A DNA stretch of 64,000 nt from positions 3,100,001 to 3,164,000 of the forward strand of contig CADCSX010000001.1 in assembly GCA_902805475.1 (NCBI GenBank). Reading direction: 5' to 3'. Every line of letters starts with the position of its first letter. The stretch's first letter is position 1. Below the pieces are notes generated by a model, which was not told where the DNA came from, ran no database searches, and was given only the letters and a program-made list of their open reading frames with translations. The position numbers and the translations under genes are program-made. The DNA is from Entonaema liquescens. Its lineage: Eukaryota > Ascomycota > Sordariomycetes > Xylariales > Xylariaceae. This document shows positions 46,509-58,338 of this stretch, one piece after another.

Positions 46509-48391
46509 CTTGTCGGATTGACAATGTCGTCACTCAAGGGTTCGAGTAGATGGCAGAATTGCGCGGTGAGTCCAAAAGATTTGATTATGGAAAATTGATC
46601 GGGCCGAAAAGATGAAAGTGGGAGGATGAGCAGACAGTGGGGAAACCGCCGGGAGCTTCTGATTGATGGGACACGGTAAAGGATCTTCCCAGTTCGTCTC
46701 AAGTTGCCGCCCCACTTAGGCAGGTACATAAAGTGTTAAGGTTGGAATTAAGCATCAGGCGGCGGTGGGGTTGCCAATGGTTGCAAAGAAATACCCATTG
46801 GAAGGTATGATGTAGATTACCTAGGAAGTTACCCCGCCGTCCGTAGGGCAGTCACTAAAGCCGTCGGACATGAATAAATGTACGAAGCAGACACCAAAGA
46901 CGGTATTAGTGTTTAGGTAATGTTGCTAAGAGTACCTACCTATTGTATTGTACCTTCTATGTATTCTTACAAGGCTCTCCTATTGTTAGCCCGCGAACCC
47001 CTATTGTCGCTAGGTTAGAGCCTATATCTGGTAAGTTAAAGCATTACACAATGGATAACTATTAATAGCGCTAGTTAATAGGAATTAACCCTAAACTCAA
47101 ATAATTGATTCTATCCTTTCTTACTCTTATAACCAATTGGTCTATAATAGTAAATACTCCCTTTAACATCAATCTCAGATAATTATCTAACTAGGTACCT
47201 ACATATATTAATTATTCAGGTTGAGTATAACAACTTACAACTCTCAAAACTAACATTTGGGCTATCGGTCTACACAGACTCCATACACCTAGCCATTATA
47301 GCCCCTATGATTGGTAGATTATTATTGTATTAGTCGAAGGGAGCTTCTCCAAGGACATCAAACTATTACACTACATCCAATGCAATACCACCATATTAAA
47401 TTGCAAGGGATACCTGCCACTTTTAGATTTACACTAAGAAACCAAAAGTTCGAACAATATGATCCTTCGGGTGACGAGACCGGACGAGATCAGGCGTCAA
47501 GCGAAACGTTTAGATTACAAGGTCAACGGAAATCGGGAAACAAGCATAAGCCCATGCTATTCTCTAACCTAGCGAGAGCTGGGAGGGAGAGAAAGGTACT
47601 AAAGAAACTCGAGCACGTGTGGCCTAATAACAAGATGTCTAGCACCCGAACCCCGGGTAAACGTTAGGAAAGCAAATCATCTTTAGGGCATTATACTATT
47701 TACCTACTTAGCGAGTCTATTTCTATTTCGTGTTGCTCAATACGTTATCCAAAGACAGAACAACCAAAGTTGATAATCTAGACTATCAAGTTAAAATAAC
47801 AGCCCTACGATGAAGTGCCAAGCCTATTTCAACAAGGTTTTCCAAGGCGACAAGGTTGTGATCTTCGCTGCGCCTCATCAAAGCTACTCCACCCCTTTCA
47901 TAATACTATGTACACACACTACATACAAAAGAGACAGATACAGGGTTCTCCGTGAGCCCGGTTCAACATTTATAGCTGCAGGAGTGATCTCCTACATAGT
48001 ACTCAGAAATGTACAGCCTAGTCAAACTACCTAGTTAAGGCTAGTCTGCCAGGATTCCAGGAACCGTGGCTTGGTTGCCCTGTTCCATAGGTCCAAAATA
48101 GGTCCAAAATTAGGTGGCTCCTACATAACCTTAGGATCTATGTCATCAGGAGCCATGATAGGAACGTTACGCCGTTTAGGTAGCCGCTCTACCATTCGTT
48201 CGTTCTCTTCGGACTCTTCATACCAAGTGCTATACATTCTTTTCAAAATCTCTATCTCTCCAATTGCTCGTTTAGTTCTCAGCTTTGCGCAGAGACTACC
48301 CTAGCATGTTGGCTTTCTAATGTTGCGATATTTGTTCGTGTCGGTATTGGACATTGTCGATCGATTTCAACGTCCAAGTTCACCTGACAAG
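46509..48391. other. divergent intergenic, AT-rich
   Basis: About 1.9 kb between the regulator (-) and the GH92 gene (+), rich in TA and TACCTA motifs (CTAGGTACCTA at 47191-47201). The 118-codon open frame at 47311-47667 has no motif. It would hold both promoters. Confidence 0.45.
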
Positions 48392-50924
48392 ATGCGCGCT
48401 CCAGCAGCTATGGTGCTGGGCCTGTCGCTCGCTCAGGCTAAAAAGTTCGAAGCTCAAGACCCGAGTCAGTTCGTATTACCATTTGTATGTAACCCAAATC
48501 AGTACACACTCTGCGGGCGCGTTTCCGAACTAACAACTCCGACTAAAGACCGGCTCCGTGAATGGAGGCAACACTTTTCCCGGCGTCAGCTTGCCGTTCG
48601 GGATGGTAAAGCTGGGTCCCGATCTATACACCGGATCCGACAGCTACTCGGGATATCAATCCAATGGAAATTTCACCGGTTTTAGTCTATTACACGAAAG
48701 CGGCACGGGCGGCGCGCCCAAATACGGAGTTGTTAGCCAGTTACCTGTTGTTGGTTCAATTGACAACCCACTGAATGACCAGGGCATTGGCCGAAGCAAG
48801 GAGGACGATGCGAGACTCGGCTATTACAAGTCAAGCCTATCAAACGGCATTACTGTGGAACTAGGAGCAACCGGTAAAGCCGGCCTATTCCAATATCAAT
48901 TCTCGGACGATGCAGATGGTACAAATGTCATTGTTGATGTCTCTCATGTTCTTCCTTCTTTTAGGGGCCAGGGTCTTGGCCAAAATTACTTGGGCGGCAA
49001 CATTTCGGTTTCCAAGACCGACGGTGGCGTTCGTTACCAAGGGTCTGGTTCTTATGATAATGTATGTTTATCGAAGCTGATTGGAAGATGTTGATCTAAG
49101 TTAACCTTTCCTAGGGTTGGAACCGTGCCCCGAAATGGACGGTTCATTTCTGCGGCTACTTTGATCAGCCAACAACCTTCAAGACATTCTTGGGCGAGGA
49201 CTCAACAGGCAACAAACTAGCAGACTACAGCGATGCCTCCGAGCAAGACTCTGATGCCCGACTGGGCGCCGTCTTCACTTTCAACAGCACGAATGTTACT
49301 TCAAGGGTAGGGGTATCGTTTATTTCCCCTCAACAAGCTTGCGAGAATGTCGACAAGGAGATTCCTGCAGGGACATCCCGAGAAGCCTTAGAAAATAACG
49401 TAAAGAAGGCCTGGAACGATCAGATTTTGTCCAAAGTTACTACAACGGATATTACCAACACAACAAGGCTTCAACTTCTTTATTCGTCCTTGTACCATAT
49501 GTCCATTATCCCCAGTAATAAGACAGGGGAGAATCCACTCTGGTCGTCGAGTGAGCCTTACTATGATGATATTTTCACATTCTGGGATACAGTAAGTTAC
49601 AGCCTCCAAAATCTCAATATGTAGAAACTAACAAAACACAGTTCCGGTGCACAACCTCGCTTTTGCATATCCTACAGCCCGTGGTGTATGAAGAGTTCAT
49701 CCGTTCTTTAGTTGACATATGGAGACATGACGGCTTCTTACCCGATGCACGATCATCGTTCTTTAACGGTGCAACCCAAGGTGGTTCCAATGCGGATAAC
49801 ATTCTGGCGGACGCTTACGTGAAAGGTGTTCGTGGTGCTGTCAACTGGGATGATGCATTCTCCGCTATGGTCACAGACGCTGAGACGGTACCTCCGAACA
49901 ACAACGACTCTAGAGATAAAACCGCCTCCACCAAGGAAGGACGAGGCGCCCTGCCCGACTGGATAGATCGCGGGTTCATCACCACGAAATACAAGCGCTC
50001 CGTCAGCCGAGCCATTGAATAGTAGGCATTGTCCCTATTCTATATTAGTAACGAATCGGACTAACATTTTGCAGCGCCGGCAACGACTTCGGTCTCTACC
50101 AAGTGGCCAAGGGTCTAGGCAAGGACGAAGAAGCGCAAAAATACCTCAACCGCTCGCGAAACTGGCGGAACCAGTGGAACCCAGACCTAGAAGCGCTCGG
50201 CTTCAAGGGGTTCCTGGGCCCGATCGATGAGGACGGTAACTTCAAGGACCAAGACCCGCTTAGCTGCGGCGGATGCTACTGGGGTGACGACTACTATGAG
50301 GCATTACCAATCGAATATTCGTTCAATGCGCACCACGATATTAACAAGCTGATCGAGCTATCTGGTGGTAAGGACAAGTTTACGGCGCGCTTGGAGAAGT
50401 TTTTCGAGGGTGGTGTTAGCTCGGGGAACTCGCAGTTCAACCACACGCTATTCAATCCGGGCAACGAGCCCAGCTTCACGTCGCCGTACTTATTCAACTA
50501 TGTTGGCCGCCAGGACCTCAGCGTTAAACACAGCCGCTACGTCGCGGACAGCTATTACGCGCCGACCCCTGGGGGGCTTCCCGGAAACTCGGACGCCGGC
50601 GCTATGGAGTCGTGGCTGCTGTGGTCTATCATCGGACTGTACCCCATGACGGGGCAGACCACGTTCCTCATCGGATCCCCGTGGTTCAAGGATTTAACTA
50701 TCGACCTCGGCGGCGGGAACAAGCTGCAGATCAACACGGAGGGAGGCGGTTCCGAGTCCTACTACGTCCAGTCGCTGAAAGTCAACGGGAAGGACTGGGA
50801 TAAGGCGTGGGTTGCGTGGGAGGATGTCTTTGCGAAGGGCGGTACGCTGGACTTCGTGCTGGGATCCGAGCCGGCTGATTGGGCGACTGGGGATGCGCCG
50901 CCGAGTCCGGCTACGGAGTCGTAG
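48392..50924 (+). CDS. secreted GH92 alpha-1,2-mannosidase
   Basis: Five exons: 48392-48484, 48549-49061, 49115-49591, 49642-50021 and 50075-50924; introns of 64, 53, 50 and 53 bp. About 770 aa. A short hydrophobic N-terminus (MRAPAAMVLGLSLAQA) looks like a signal peptide. GH92 signatures: FTGSVNGGNTFPGVSLPFGM, GYQSNGNFTGFSLLHESG, WDTFRCTTSLLHILQP and MVELRHDGFLPDARSS-like text (IWRHDGFLPDARSS), the acid region CYWGDDYYEALPIEYSF, and the base region GNSDAGAMESWLLWSIIGLYP. The family removes alpha-1,2 (or related) mannose from N-glycans or mannans by inversion with Ca2+. Several Asn-X-Ser/Thr sites fit secretion. Each intron is validated by conserved sequence at the joint. Confidence 0.9.
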
Positions 50925-51451
50925 GGGTTGACGGTATAGGGAAGACGGATGAGGGTTAGAATGTATGTACCTAACTAGATCACGAAGCGGAAGATTTGAT
51001 TCTTGTATATACAGCAAATCAATGTGTATATGCGCATATTTTACTTACCAAGTGTACTGACTAGAACTTAGAGTTCAATTTTTGGTAATTAGTTGCCATG
51101 TTTCAACTACTGGGTCTAGTCTTACTACTCGGCATTATAGCTTCCTTAAGCTAGGTTATGATTTGTGATAAGTTTATTGGTGAGACGTTAGTTAAAACTT
51201 ATGTTGGCCTGTAGAATTGCTAGGCTAGCTTACTCCATCTTGCCATGCAAATAGGCTACGAGTGAATACTCTCATCAGGCTCTATCGTTTAGCGAATATG
51301 GAAGGATAATCATCTCGAACATATCAGGCAGAGGTTCACGTAGTTCTTTACATACCTAGGTAGGTAGGTATACAGCTAGAAATGCTCGTTTCCAGATTAT
51401 ACCATCTCTTTCCCCAGCTGTACAATTTCCCGCTCCGCGTATTTCGAGGCC
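50925..51451. other. convergent 3' region
   Basis: 527 bp between the mannosidase (+) and the kinase-like gene (-). It contains TACCTAGGTAGGTAGGTATA at 51354-51373 and no gene. Confidence 0.5.
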
Positions 51452-53586
51452 TCATTCCACCACCCCCGATATTTGTAACTTAAGGTCTCTTAGGCGATCT
51501 TCAAGTTGGGGTATGAGACCCCGTTGAGAACCATAATGCGTGTCGCTAGCAGCGTGCGTACCGATCGGATTATCGGGGCTCAAACGTCCCGAACGGAGGA
51601 AAGTCTCGTCAGTGGTTCCTGGTTGCTTTCCGTGTGAATCGACATCGTCAGCCTCGTCACTTTCGGAGTTGGGTTGAGGTTTCTTGGGGCTGTGTGCAGC
51701 GGCATGTTGTGTGATTGGTTCCTTGGGTAGGGGAGATTGAAGGCCTGGTTTATTCTCGATTTCGTGATGGCCCGAGAGCTTGTCGTCGTTACCGTTTTCG
51801 TAGGACACTTCGGTTTGGGAAGGATATATTCCCTTGTTGATATCATGGTTTATAGCTGCCGCGCCCTGGCTGGTCCGTCCGGTGTGGTGCTGCGCTGTGC
51901 GTGGAAGCCTTTCGAGTGGAGTTTGGGAGTCGGTGTTGATACGTATTCGCCGCAAGGGATAGAGGCTAGAATTCCGGTATAAGTCTGTCCGAGAGTGGTC
52001 GTACGTGTAGCTGTAGGAGTAGCGGTTCGGGCTACTGTTCTTACGTCTAGCGTGACGTTTCTTTTTCTGTTGAGGGCTGGGTATATTGACCCGGTCGGTG
52101 GTAGCGTCTGGAAACATTTTAGAGAATTGAGATATAGGAGAGACAGCGTCTCCCATACCTTTAGTGTCTTGCTGTGGTTCCTGGCTGGATTCAATATAAT
52201 CATTTATGGGTTTACCACCTCGGAATTGTTCGTAGCATTTCGAACAGCAGTATATTGCGAACGAAGGCGACTCCGTGATGCTCCCTATTAGCTTAGTAGT
52301 TGACGACCGATCTTCTGGTGCCGGGTTAAGCAAGGCTTCTGTCCAATCTAGTGGCTCATTATCATGCTCCTTTGTCGTGCTGCTCTCACGAAGAGTTTTC
52401 AACCAGAGCTTTGGGGCTGAAAGGTTGGCACGTCTATGGGGATAAGATTTCCTCATGAGCGATCTGAAATCATCTACACTGTGGCCAAGTAGTTTTACTG
52501 CCATTTCTAAGAAAACGATTCCCAAAGACCACATTTCGCTTGAGGGCGTCCTCCCCGTCTCGTGAAGAATCTCGGGAGCTGTGTAATAGGCGTAGTCTGG
52601 AGCAAATGATATGTTGTCATTAATCCCAAGAACTCTCAGGTAGATATTGCCACCATAAATTAATACGTTATGGGGTATGATATCTTGATGCCAGACGTGA
52701 TTCTCATGAAGATAATGGACTGCACCGGCAAGACAGCCATAAAACTGACGCTGTATTTTACATCGACTCGAATCAAAAACTTCGATCTCCGTGAGGAATT
52801 GGTAGAGTGTACTGTCAGGAACAGGAGACATTAGATACGTAATGTAAGATTTGTCTGTGTAACTGCTGACAATGTGTGTAAAATGATGGTGTTTTAGTTG
52901 CTTTAGTTGTTCTATCTCCTTAACGAAATTACTTTGCGTCCAACGGCTAGATTCGGAAGAATATCCCCTGGAGACAGTCTGTCGGATATACTTCCTGGAG
53001 CTTTGTATTCCTTCAACGAGGTCAGATTTTCTAAGAAAGTGTTTTGGTTAACCTTGTAAATGGTTATGGGCACTGTACTGTAGACATACCTAAGGTAGAC
53101 TTGATTATAAACGCGCAGTGAGCGGAAATGGGTGTCTCCTGAATCACGAAGCATGAAATGCTGATGATTATAGGATTCCAGGTCGATATGCACGGGGTCG
53201 GAAAGGAAATATGTCTGAGCATCCAGGAAGGCTTGTCTTAAAGCAAGACGATCTTCGAGTCCAGAGGGCAGCGGCAATGTATTGTGATCATACGGCAGAT
53301 TAAAATCACTTAACTGATATTGAATGAAACCGCCCATAAATTCGGTACATCCGATCTTTCGAAGTATGCAATAGGTTCTAGGCATACGCTGCCACTGGGC
53401 GTCAGCCTTCCGCCCATGCTTCAGGTCGAACCAGCTTAGAATGACTCTAATATGTTGTATATTATTTTCCGAGATGTTCGTAATTGATTCCTGGTTAAAC
53501 GGATCGCATAGTCTATCTAACTGCATTTCAAGCTCTTTTTCGGGTACGGTAAGCTGATGTTGATCTACGCGAGCAACAGGCGGCAT
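51452..53586 (-). CDS. degenerate protein kinase-like protein
   Basis: Two exons, 53586-53090 and 53030-51452, joined across a 59-bp intron (53031-53089, GTATGT, GTTAACC branch, CTTAG); 691 aa. The junction gives RRKSDLVEGIQSSRKYIRQ and an unbroken kinase N-lobe (WTQSNFVKEIEQLKQLKH, with the alpha-C Glu). Residues 1-150 form an unrecognised helical domain with a FMLRDSGDTHF patch. In the C-lobe the catalytic loop is HQDIIPHNVL (Lys lost), the DFG position reads GIN, while APEIL and EMWSLGIVFLEM are kept. The last 300 residues are basic, Ser/Pro/Gln-rich and disordered. The fold is a kinase, but the metal-binding DFG Asp and catalytic Lys are absent, so it is probably a pseudokinase acting as a scaffold. 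Partner unknown. Confidence 0.75.
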
Positions 53587-54645
53587 AGTAGTACAATAGC
53601 ATGGGATAAACTAGCGGTCGATACGTTTATTTTAGGTGTAGGTGGCTGTCTCCTTAGACACTGTTGTTAAGTATCAATTCAAGATATATGAAACGACCCA
53701 GATTTCCCAGAAACCGAAGAGAAATATGTTCAATATTAGATATCCATGGACGTGGATTCCAACCTAATAAGAGGATAAGGCTGACAGGTGCGCCTTATGC
53801 TACCCTTTTCATCTCACATAACTCTCACAGCATTCTTGGGGTAAAGGGGGCCATGATTAATCGTGCAGGATTTATATAGCTAGAAGCTGCCTATGGTATA
53901 AAGCTCTCAGCATTATAGTTTGTCCCCCAGCACTGACCAATATATCAGAGTACTGATGGCTTGTATGTAAAGAATAGGGTGGAGCGATAGGTTATAACAT
54001 GGCGGAAAGGCGCCGAGGAGCAGCTATAGGATGTGTTTTAGGAGTAGGAGAGCTCGGCTTTCTTTTTCCTTTTTTTTTTTTTTCACATATACCCTCTGCT
54101 TATTGAGCCTCTGTTATAAATTACCAACTTTCATAATATTATGCTAATTATAAGTAAGGTGATAACCAGTATGGGCAGAAATCCCAAGAATGAGCTGGAA
54201 GTATCCTATTGGTGATATACGATGTAAAACGAATCGCAAAACTTTCGTTCCTAGCTAAACATCCCATATATAGCGTCTCTAGCTTACCAGATTATCAAAA
54301 GTCAATATGGCTTGAGCAGACTTAGTGAAAGCCAAGAAGGCTGTGGCGACTGACTGGGTCGTAGAATTGGGCCGTAAATGACCTGTCATAATGAGTACCT
54401 CTCAGAAACCTGCAGATCCAATAGCCAACAGGCTTCACAACCAATGCAGTCCGCCCAACGGCACAGCCACGAGGCGTTTCATACACGTGATCGATACTAT
54501 TCCTCACATACCTTATTACCCCTCCCATTCATTACCTACACTACTACAACTAAGATACCTAGTGAGCCTCAAGCACTACACACGGGGGCTAGACGAATTT
54601 GTTTCACTAGAACATAATACCTGGTATATATCCAAGCCAGCCACA
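53587..54645. promoter_or_regulatory. divergent intergenic region
   Basis: Between the kinase-like gene (-) and the trefoil-like gene (+). AT-rich with a 14-base T run near 54070. An open frame upstream of 54646 extends to 54391 but looks non-coding. Confidence 0.4.
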
Positions 54646-55230
54646 ATGAGCGCGTGGACCACCAGCTCCCAAAGCGACGCAAGCTCGCTCGGCGGCACAA
54701 CAGTGTACACGCCCACCCACACGACCTCATCCACCCATCCCCATCCTCATCCCCATCCTCATCCCCATCCTCATCCCACGGGGGACCTTCTGCCCGCGCC
54801 CCTCTCCACCACAGACGGGGGCATCAGCTGCGCGCCCGAGGCCGGGGGCACATACATGATCCGGCACGCGGACACCAGCCGCGCAGTGACGCTCGCGGGC
54901 GGGGACTTGGTTCTGCGAAGCGACGTGGTCGGCTTAGACGGGGGGTGGCGATGGCGGTGCAGCGAGAACGAGGACGGGTGGTTGCGGTTCCAGGAGACGG
55001 TGTCGGGCGTGTATCTGGGGCGCGACGGGTGGGGCGGGTTTCGCGCGACGGCGCCGAGCCCGGGGAAGTGGGAGCACTTGCTTATTCGGCCGCGCGAGGC
55101 TGGGGGGTGTAATATATTCGCTATGGATTGGTGGACTCTGAAGGGTATGAGCGTAAGAGCTGATGATGGTAGGTTGGTCGAGATGGATAAGGTGTCGGAG
55201 GCTTCGCGGTGGGAGTTTGTGCGGGTGTGA
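54646..55230 (+). CDS. small fascin/beta-trefoil-like protein
   Basis: A single exon of 194 aa from ATG 54646; the longer frame to 54391 has no coding look, so this start is preferred. Residues 20-45 are Thr/His/Pro-rich with a His-Pro repeat. From about 60 the protein reads as short beta strands: GGTYMIRHADTSRAVTL, GGWRWRCSENEDGWLRFQE, SGVYLGRDGWGGFRAT, LKGMSVRADDGRLVEM. The pattern (Y-L-G-x-D-x-x-G, W-E) matches fungal fascin/beta-trefoil-like proteins of unknown role, possibly carbohydrate- or actin-binding by fold analogy only. No signal peptide. Very GC-rich coding. It diverges from the kinase-like gene. Confidence 0.6.
   Translation: MSAWTTSSQSDASSLGGTTVYTPTHTTSSTHPHPHPHPHPHPHPTGDLLPAPLSTTDGGISCAPEAGGTYMIRHADTSRAVTLAGGDLVLRSDVVGLDGGWRWRCSENEDGWLRFQETVSGVYLGRDGWGGFRATAPSPGKWEHLLIRPREAGGCNIFAMDWWTLKGMSVRADDGRLVEMDKVSEASRWEFVRV
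54739..54774 (+). repeat. 12-bp tandem repeat x3 (His-Pro)
   Basis: CCCCATCCTCAT repeats three times at 54739-54750, 54751-54762 and 54763-54774, with degenerate flanks. It encodes alternating His-Pro in the trefoil-like protein. Confidence 0.9.
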
Positions 55231-55497
55231 GGACTGGATCTCGTGAACAAGGTGAAAGTGACTATCTGGCTCTGCTATTAGGGCAGCGTCATTATTCACT
55301 CTGGTATTTTTTAGGTTAAGCAGTGTGTATATACCTACATAGGTTATGGTCAAGAAAGCAAATTGTCCCTAGTCGAAATGATATTGACCTATTTCAACGG
55401 TATAATAATTCAATATGTTCTCCGTATAACTACCAAAAACATGCCGCATGTGAACTCCAGGGTATCTAAGAACGGCGCAAAAAATGTACTTTACAAA

Positions 55498-57554
55498 TCA
55501 CAAACGATCGCTACCCCAAACATTTCGGAACTCGTCCTCATTTCCAGGACTGAATATTGGACTAGTTGTGTCATGCTCCGCTCCATCACTACCCCACTGG
55601 TTGGTCCCTTCACCCGGGGTTATTTCGTCAGGTGTTGGCTCTCCTACTTTGAATGTCAGATCTTCCTCTTCGGCTTCCTCTTCCAATATCTGGGGATCAG
55701 AGGTCGAGAGCAGGGGCGCGCCGAGTGGACCCTTGGACTGCGATTCCTCAGCAGCGACAGCCGTCGGTTCTGGGGCAGGTTTAGGCGCGTGCTTGGTTTG
55801 TTTCTGTTTGCCTTTCTTCTTTTTGCTCTTCACAGTCTCAGCACTTGGGGTTGTCGTCGCTGGTGGCCTGTTGCTAAGGCTCTGAGACGATTGAGTCCGG
55901 CTCGCATGCCAAGCACCAGTACGCGATTGATACACGTCTGGATGTCTCGAGAGCCAACGTTCCCTTGTTGGCACGTTTGCGGTGATGACGGGATACTGAG
56001 GCGATGTTAGTAACTAAATAACATGTCGACTAGTAGGTTGGTTAAACTCACATTCCAGTCTCCGAACTCTAATTCCCGGGCTCTGCTATATAGACTCTCA
56101 TCGTCGGGATCTAATGTGGATTCATCTGTAGCACCATGATTGTATTTCGGCGTTGGATCTTCGGCGCCGCTCGGTCCTCCGTTATTATTTAACAACGGCG
56201 TATTCGCGCTTAGCTCCCCCCTCACTTCTCCGGGTTTAGGAATCCAGTATTTCGCCTCGCCTCCTCGCTTATATCTCATCCCATCTTTTAATCGAGCGAA
56301 CCGGGAGCTTGAATCTTCGTGTGCGATAACCTTCCCGCTAGAATCAAATAACCTGTAGCTGTATTGATCGCCCCTGAATGTCTGTTTGGAATCCTCGATA
56401 AGATCGAGGATACCGAAGGCATCTCTTGCCGCATACTTGACAGGTAGTCTAGCGGATGAAAGTGTATTGTCGGCGTAATCATGCCAAGAGAAGGCATACC
56501 AGTGTGCTACGGCGAACGCGGGCATCTCACAGCAGATTAATGCATCTTGGATGGCAGCTGCTAGATTGTCCGAAGTGTACCCCTGAACATCGTCCGGAAT
56601 GGCTCCCAGCCATACCAGGATGGAAAGGAAGAACCCTTGCCAATAGGAAGCGAAGATGATGAGCTTGATGCATAAAAATTTCGGTACTGGTCGGAAGGGC
56701 ACAAGGTCGTGATGCATACAGACCCAGAACAGTCCAAGCGAGTACAGACTGACAGTAACACTTATATTGTATATGATGCCGCTCCATAAGTAGCCCGAGG
56801 AAAGCCCAATATACCCCTCTTGATATATGCCTGTTGCTTTCATGATAACTGCGGCAAGAGCCAAGATGGGCTTAAGCCATGCGTACTGTAGAATCCCGCG
56901 TTTTATAGCAAGGAATGTATATGGATCGGAAATATCGACTTTCGGGAAAATGTGGTTTAGTGGCCATAGGTGATGCACAGGAGCGCGCCCATGTGTCATT
57001 ATTATGAGGGCTCGTTCGCCGTCCAGGTAGTTGATTAAGAGTTGGAAAAATGTATAGATCGTGAAGGCCTTTTGCCGGTAAGTCAAACTAGGGCTCAGAA
57101 CTTGAGCGTTTACAAATAAGAATCGCATTCATACCTCATATATATCCCGTATAGGATCTAGAAATGCTGACGCGGCCAACGATACCATGCTAACCCACGA
57201 GCTTATCGAATAGATGGGAACCCTAGCAATGTTAGGGGTGCACAATGTTATACTGGAATCATTCTCACATCAATAATATCCGTACGACGTATCGCTGTAA
57301 GAGGGGCTTCCGGTAATTCTTTCTGTAAATACGCGTTTAACTTATTGTACAGTACAACTACGAGTTTAGGATGAGCATACAATTGAAGCCATATCGAGCT
57401 GTTTTAATAACACATCAGCAACACCATCTTGACGAAAAGAGGGATAAGTAAGTCGTTGAATCTTACACGATAGACAGCAGGGTTGCTGCCAAAGAGAAGA
57501 CACCAGCAATCACTGTCGTAGCAGTGGTGAACTTTGGCCGGTACCGCCAGCCAT
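55498..57554 (-). CDS. DUF300/TMEM184 (Ost-alpha-like, Hfl1-type) membrane protein
   Basis: Six exons (minus): about 57554-57467, 57398-57381 (18 bp), 57322-57269, 57222-57135, 57068-56052 and 55995-55498; introns of 68, 58, 46, 66 and 56 bp. About 587 aa. The family core is RVPIYS-type text assembled across three exons (YRKPLLQRYVVRILL, then VPIYSISSWVSMVSL, LDPIRDIYE, then AFTIYTFFQLLINYL, GGERALIIM-like DGERALIIMTHGR), with seven predicted TM helices (PF03619). The C-tail is charged and disordered, ending EDEFRNVWGSDRL. Fission yeast Hfl1 of this family sits in the vacuole membrane and binds Atg8. The start is uncertain: ATG 57554 needs one base shift to enter the first helix frame (FTTATTVIAGVFSLAAT), or an upstream exon exists. 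Confidence 0.8.
57381..57398 (-). other. 18-bp micro-exon of the DUF300 gene
   Basis: Between AACAG and GTATGC splice signals lie 18 bases whose inclusion gives SIWLQL and links LSIV to KNYRKPLLQRY in phase. Skipping it would stay in frame (18 = 6 codons) but remove a piece of the first membrane helix. Confidence 0.7.
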
Positions 57555-58338
57555 ATTGGCGGGTTGAGACCTACGCGTCGCCTGGATGGGACACTGCCTA
57601 CTTAAAGGACAAGAGGTTTAAAATAGCACATGTTTTCGAAATTGGTTGTGCTGTAAGCGGAGGTTTAATGATGAAAGTGGAGGGTTTTGGGAGCTCTGAG
57701 AAATGTCATTTGATCAAGGCTATCGAAGTTAATGCATCGATGACCCTAGCACCTTTTGCCTGGCAGCCTACATACCTAGGTACCTAGGTCTAACTTCCAT
57801 ACATGGGGTTGCTTGGGTACGTACACCACCTTCGTGTCCACTCAATTAATTCCATGCAAGCTCGTGTTACCTAAACTGCTGGAACTACCAAATAGCGCTT
57901 GATCTTATGCAAGCTTGTGTGGATACATACATTATCGATAAGAACGGGGTTAAACGGCTTCAGTTGAACCAATATGTAGATCAACTTAAGTACTTACCTG
58001 CGGCTATCCTTGTCCGTCACGCGTCATGCAGTTGAATCTAGCCCGGGTTTTAGTGTAGTACAGTACTAAAGTACATACCCTTCAATTACATCCATGTACA
58101 TATTCAATTCGATCAACCTTTCAACCAATCTGATGATATTCGGAACTTCTACCGTCACCCATTCAAGTATTTGAACGACGTCTAACGCGAACTTACGCGC
58201 CTCTCCGGAGACGTCACTACTCGATTGATAATTACGCTATGGGGCTCGATGTCTTCTGAGGTTAGGATAGTGGAGAGAACCTAGGTGTCGCAAATCGTAG
58301 GGGGCGCATTTGGGAGTTGGGGGAGTTCTGGAGTTGTC
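57555..58338. promoter_or_regulatory. divergent region with palindromic TACCTAGG repeats
   Basis: Separates the DUF300 gene (-) and CSF1 (+). It contains TACCTAGGTACCTAGGT at 57773-57789, two overlapping palindromes. The open frame at 57524-57787 is antisense and unsupported. Confidence 0.45.

Noticed and set aside
47311..47667. 118-codon open frame upstream of the mannosidase
   Set aside because: AT-rich, with no motif and no splice context. Not supported as a gene.
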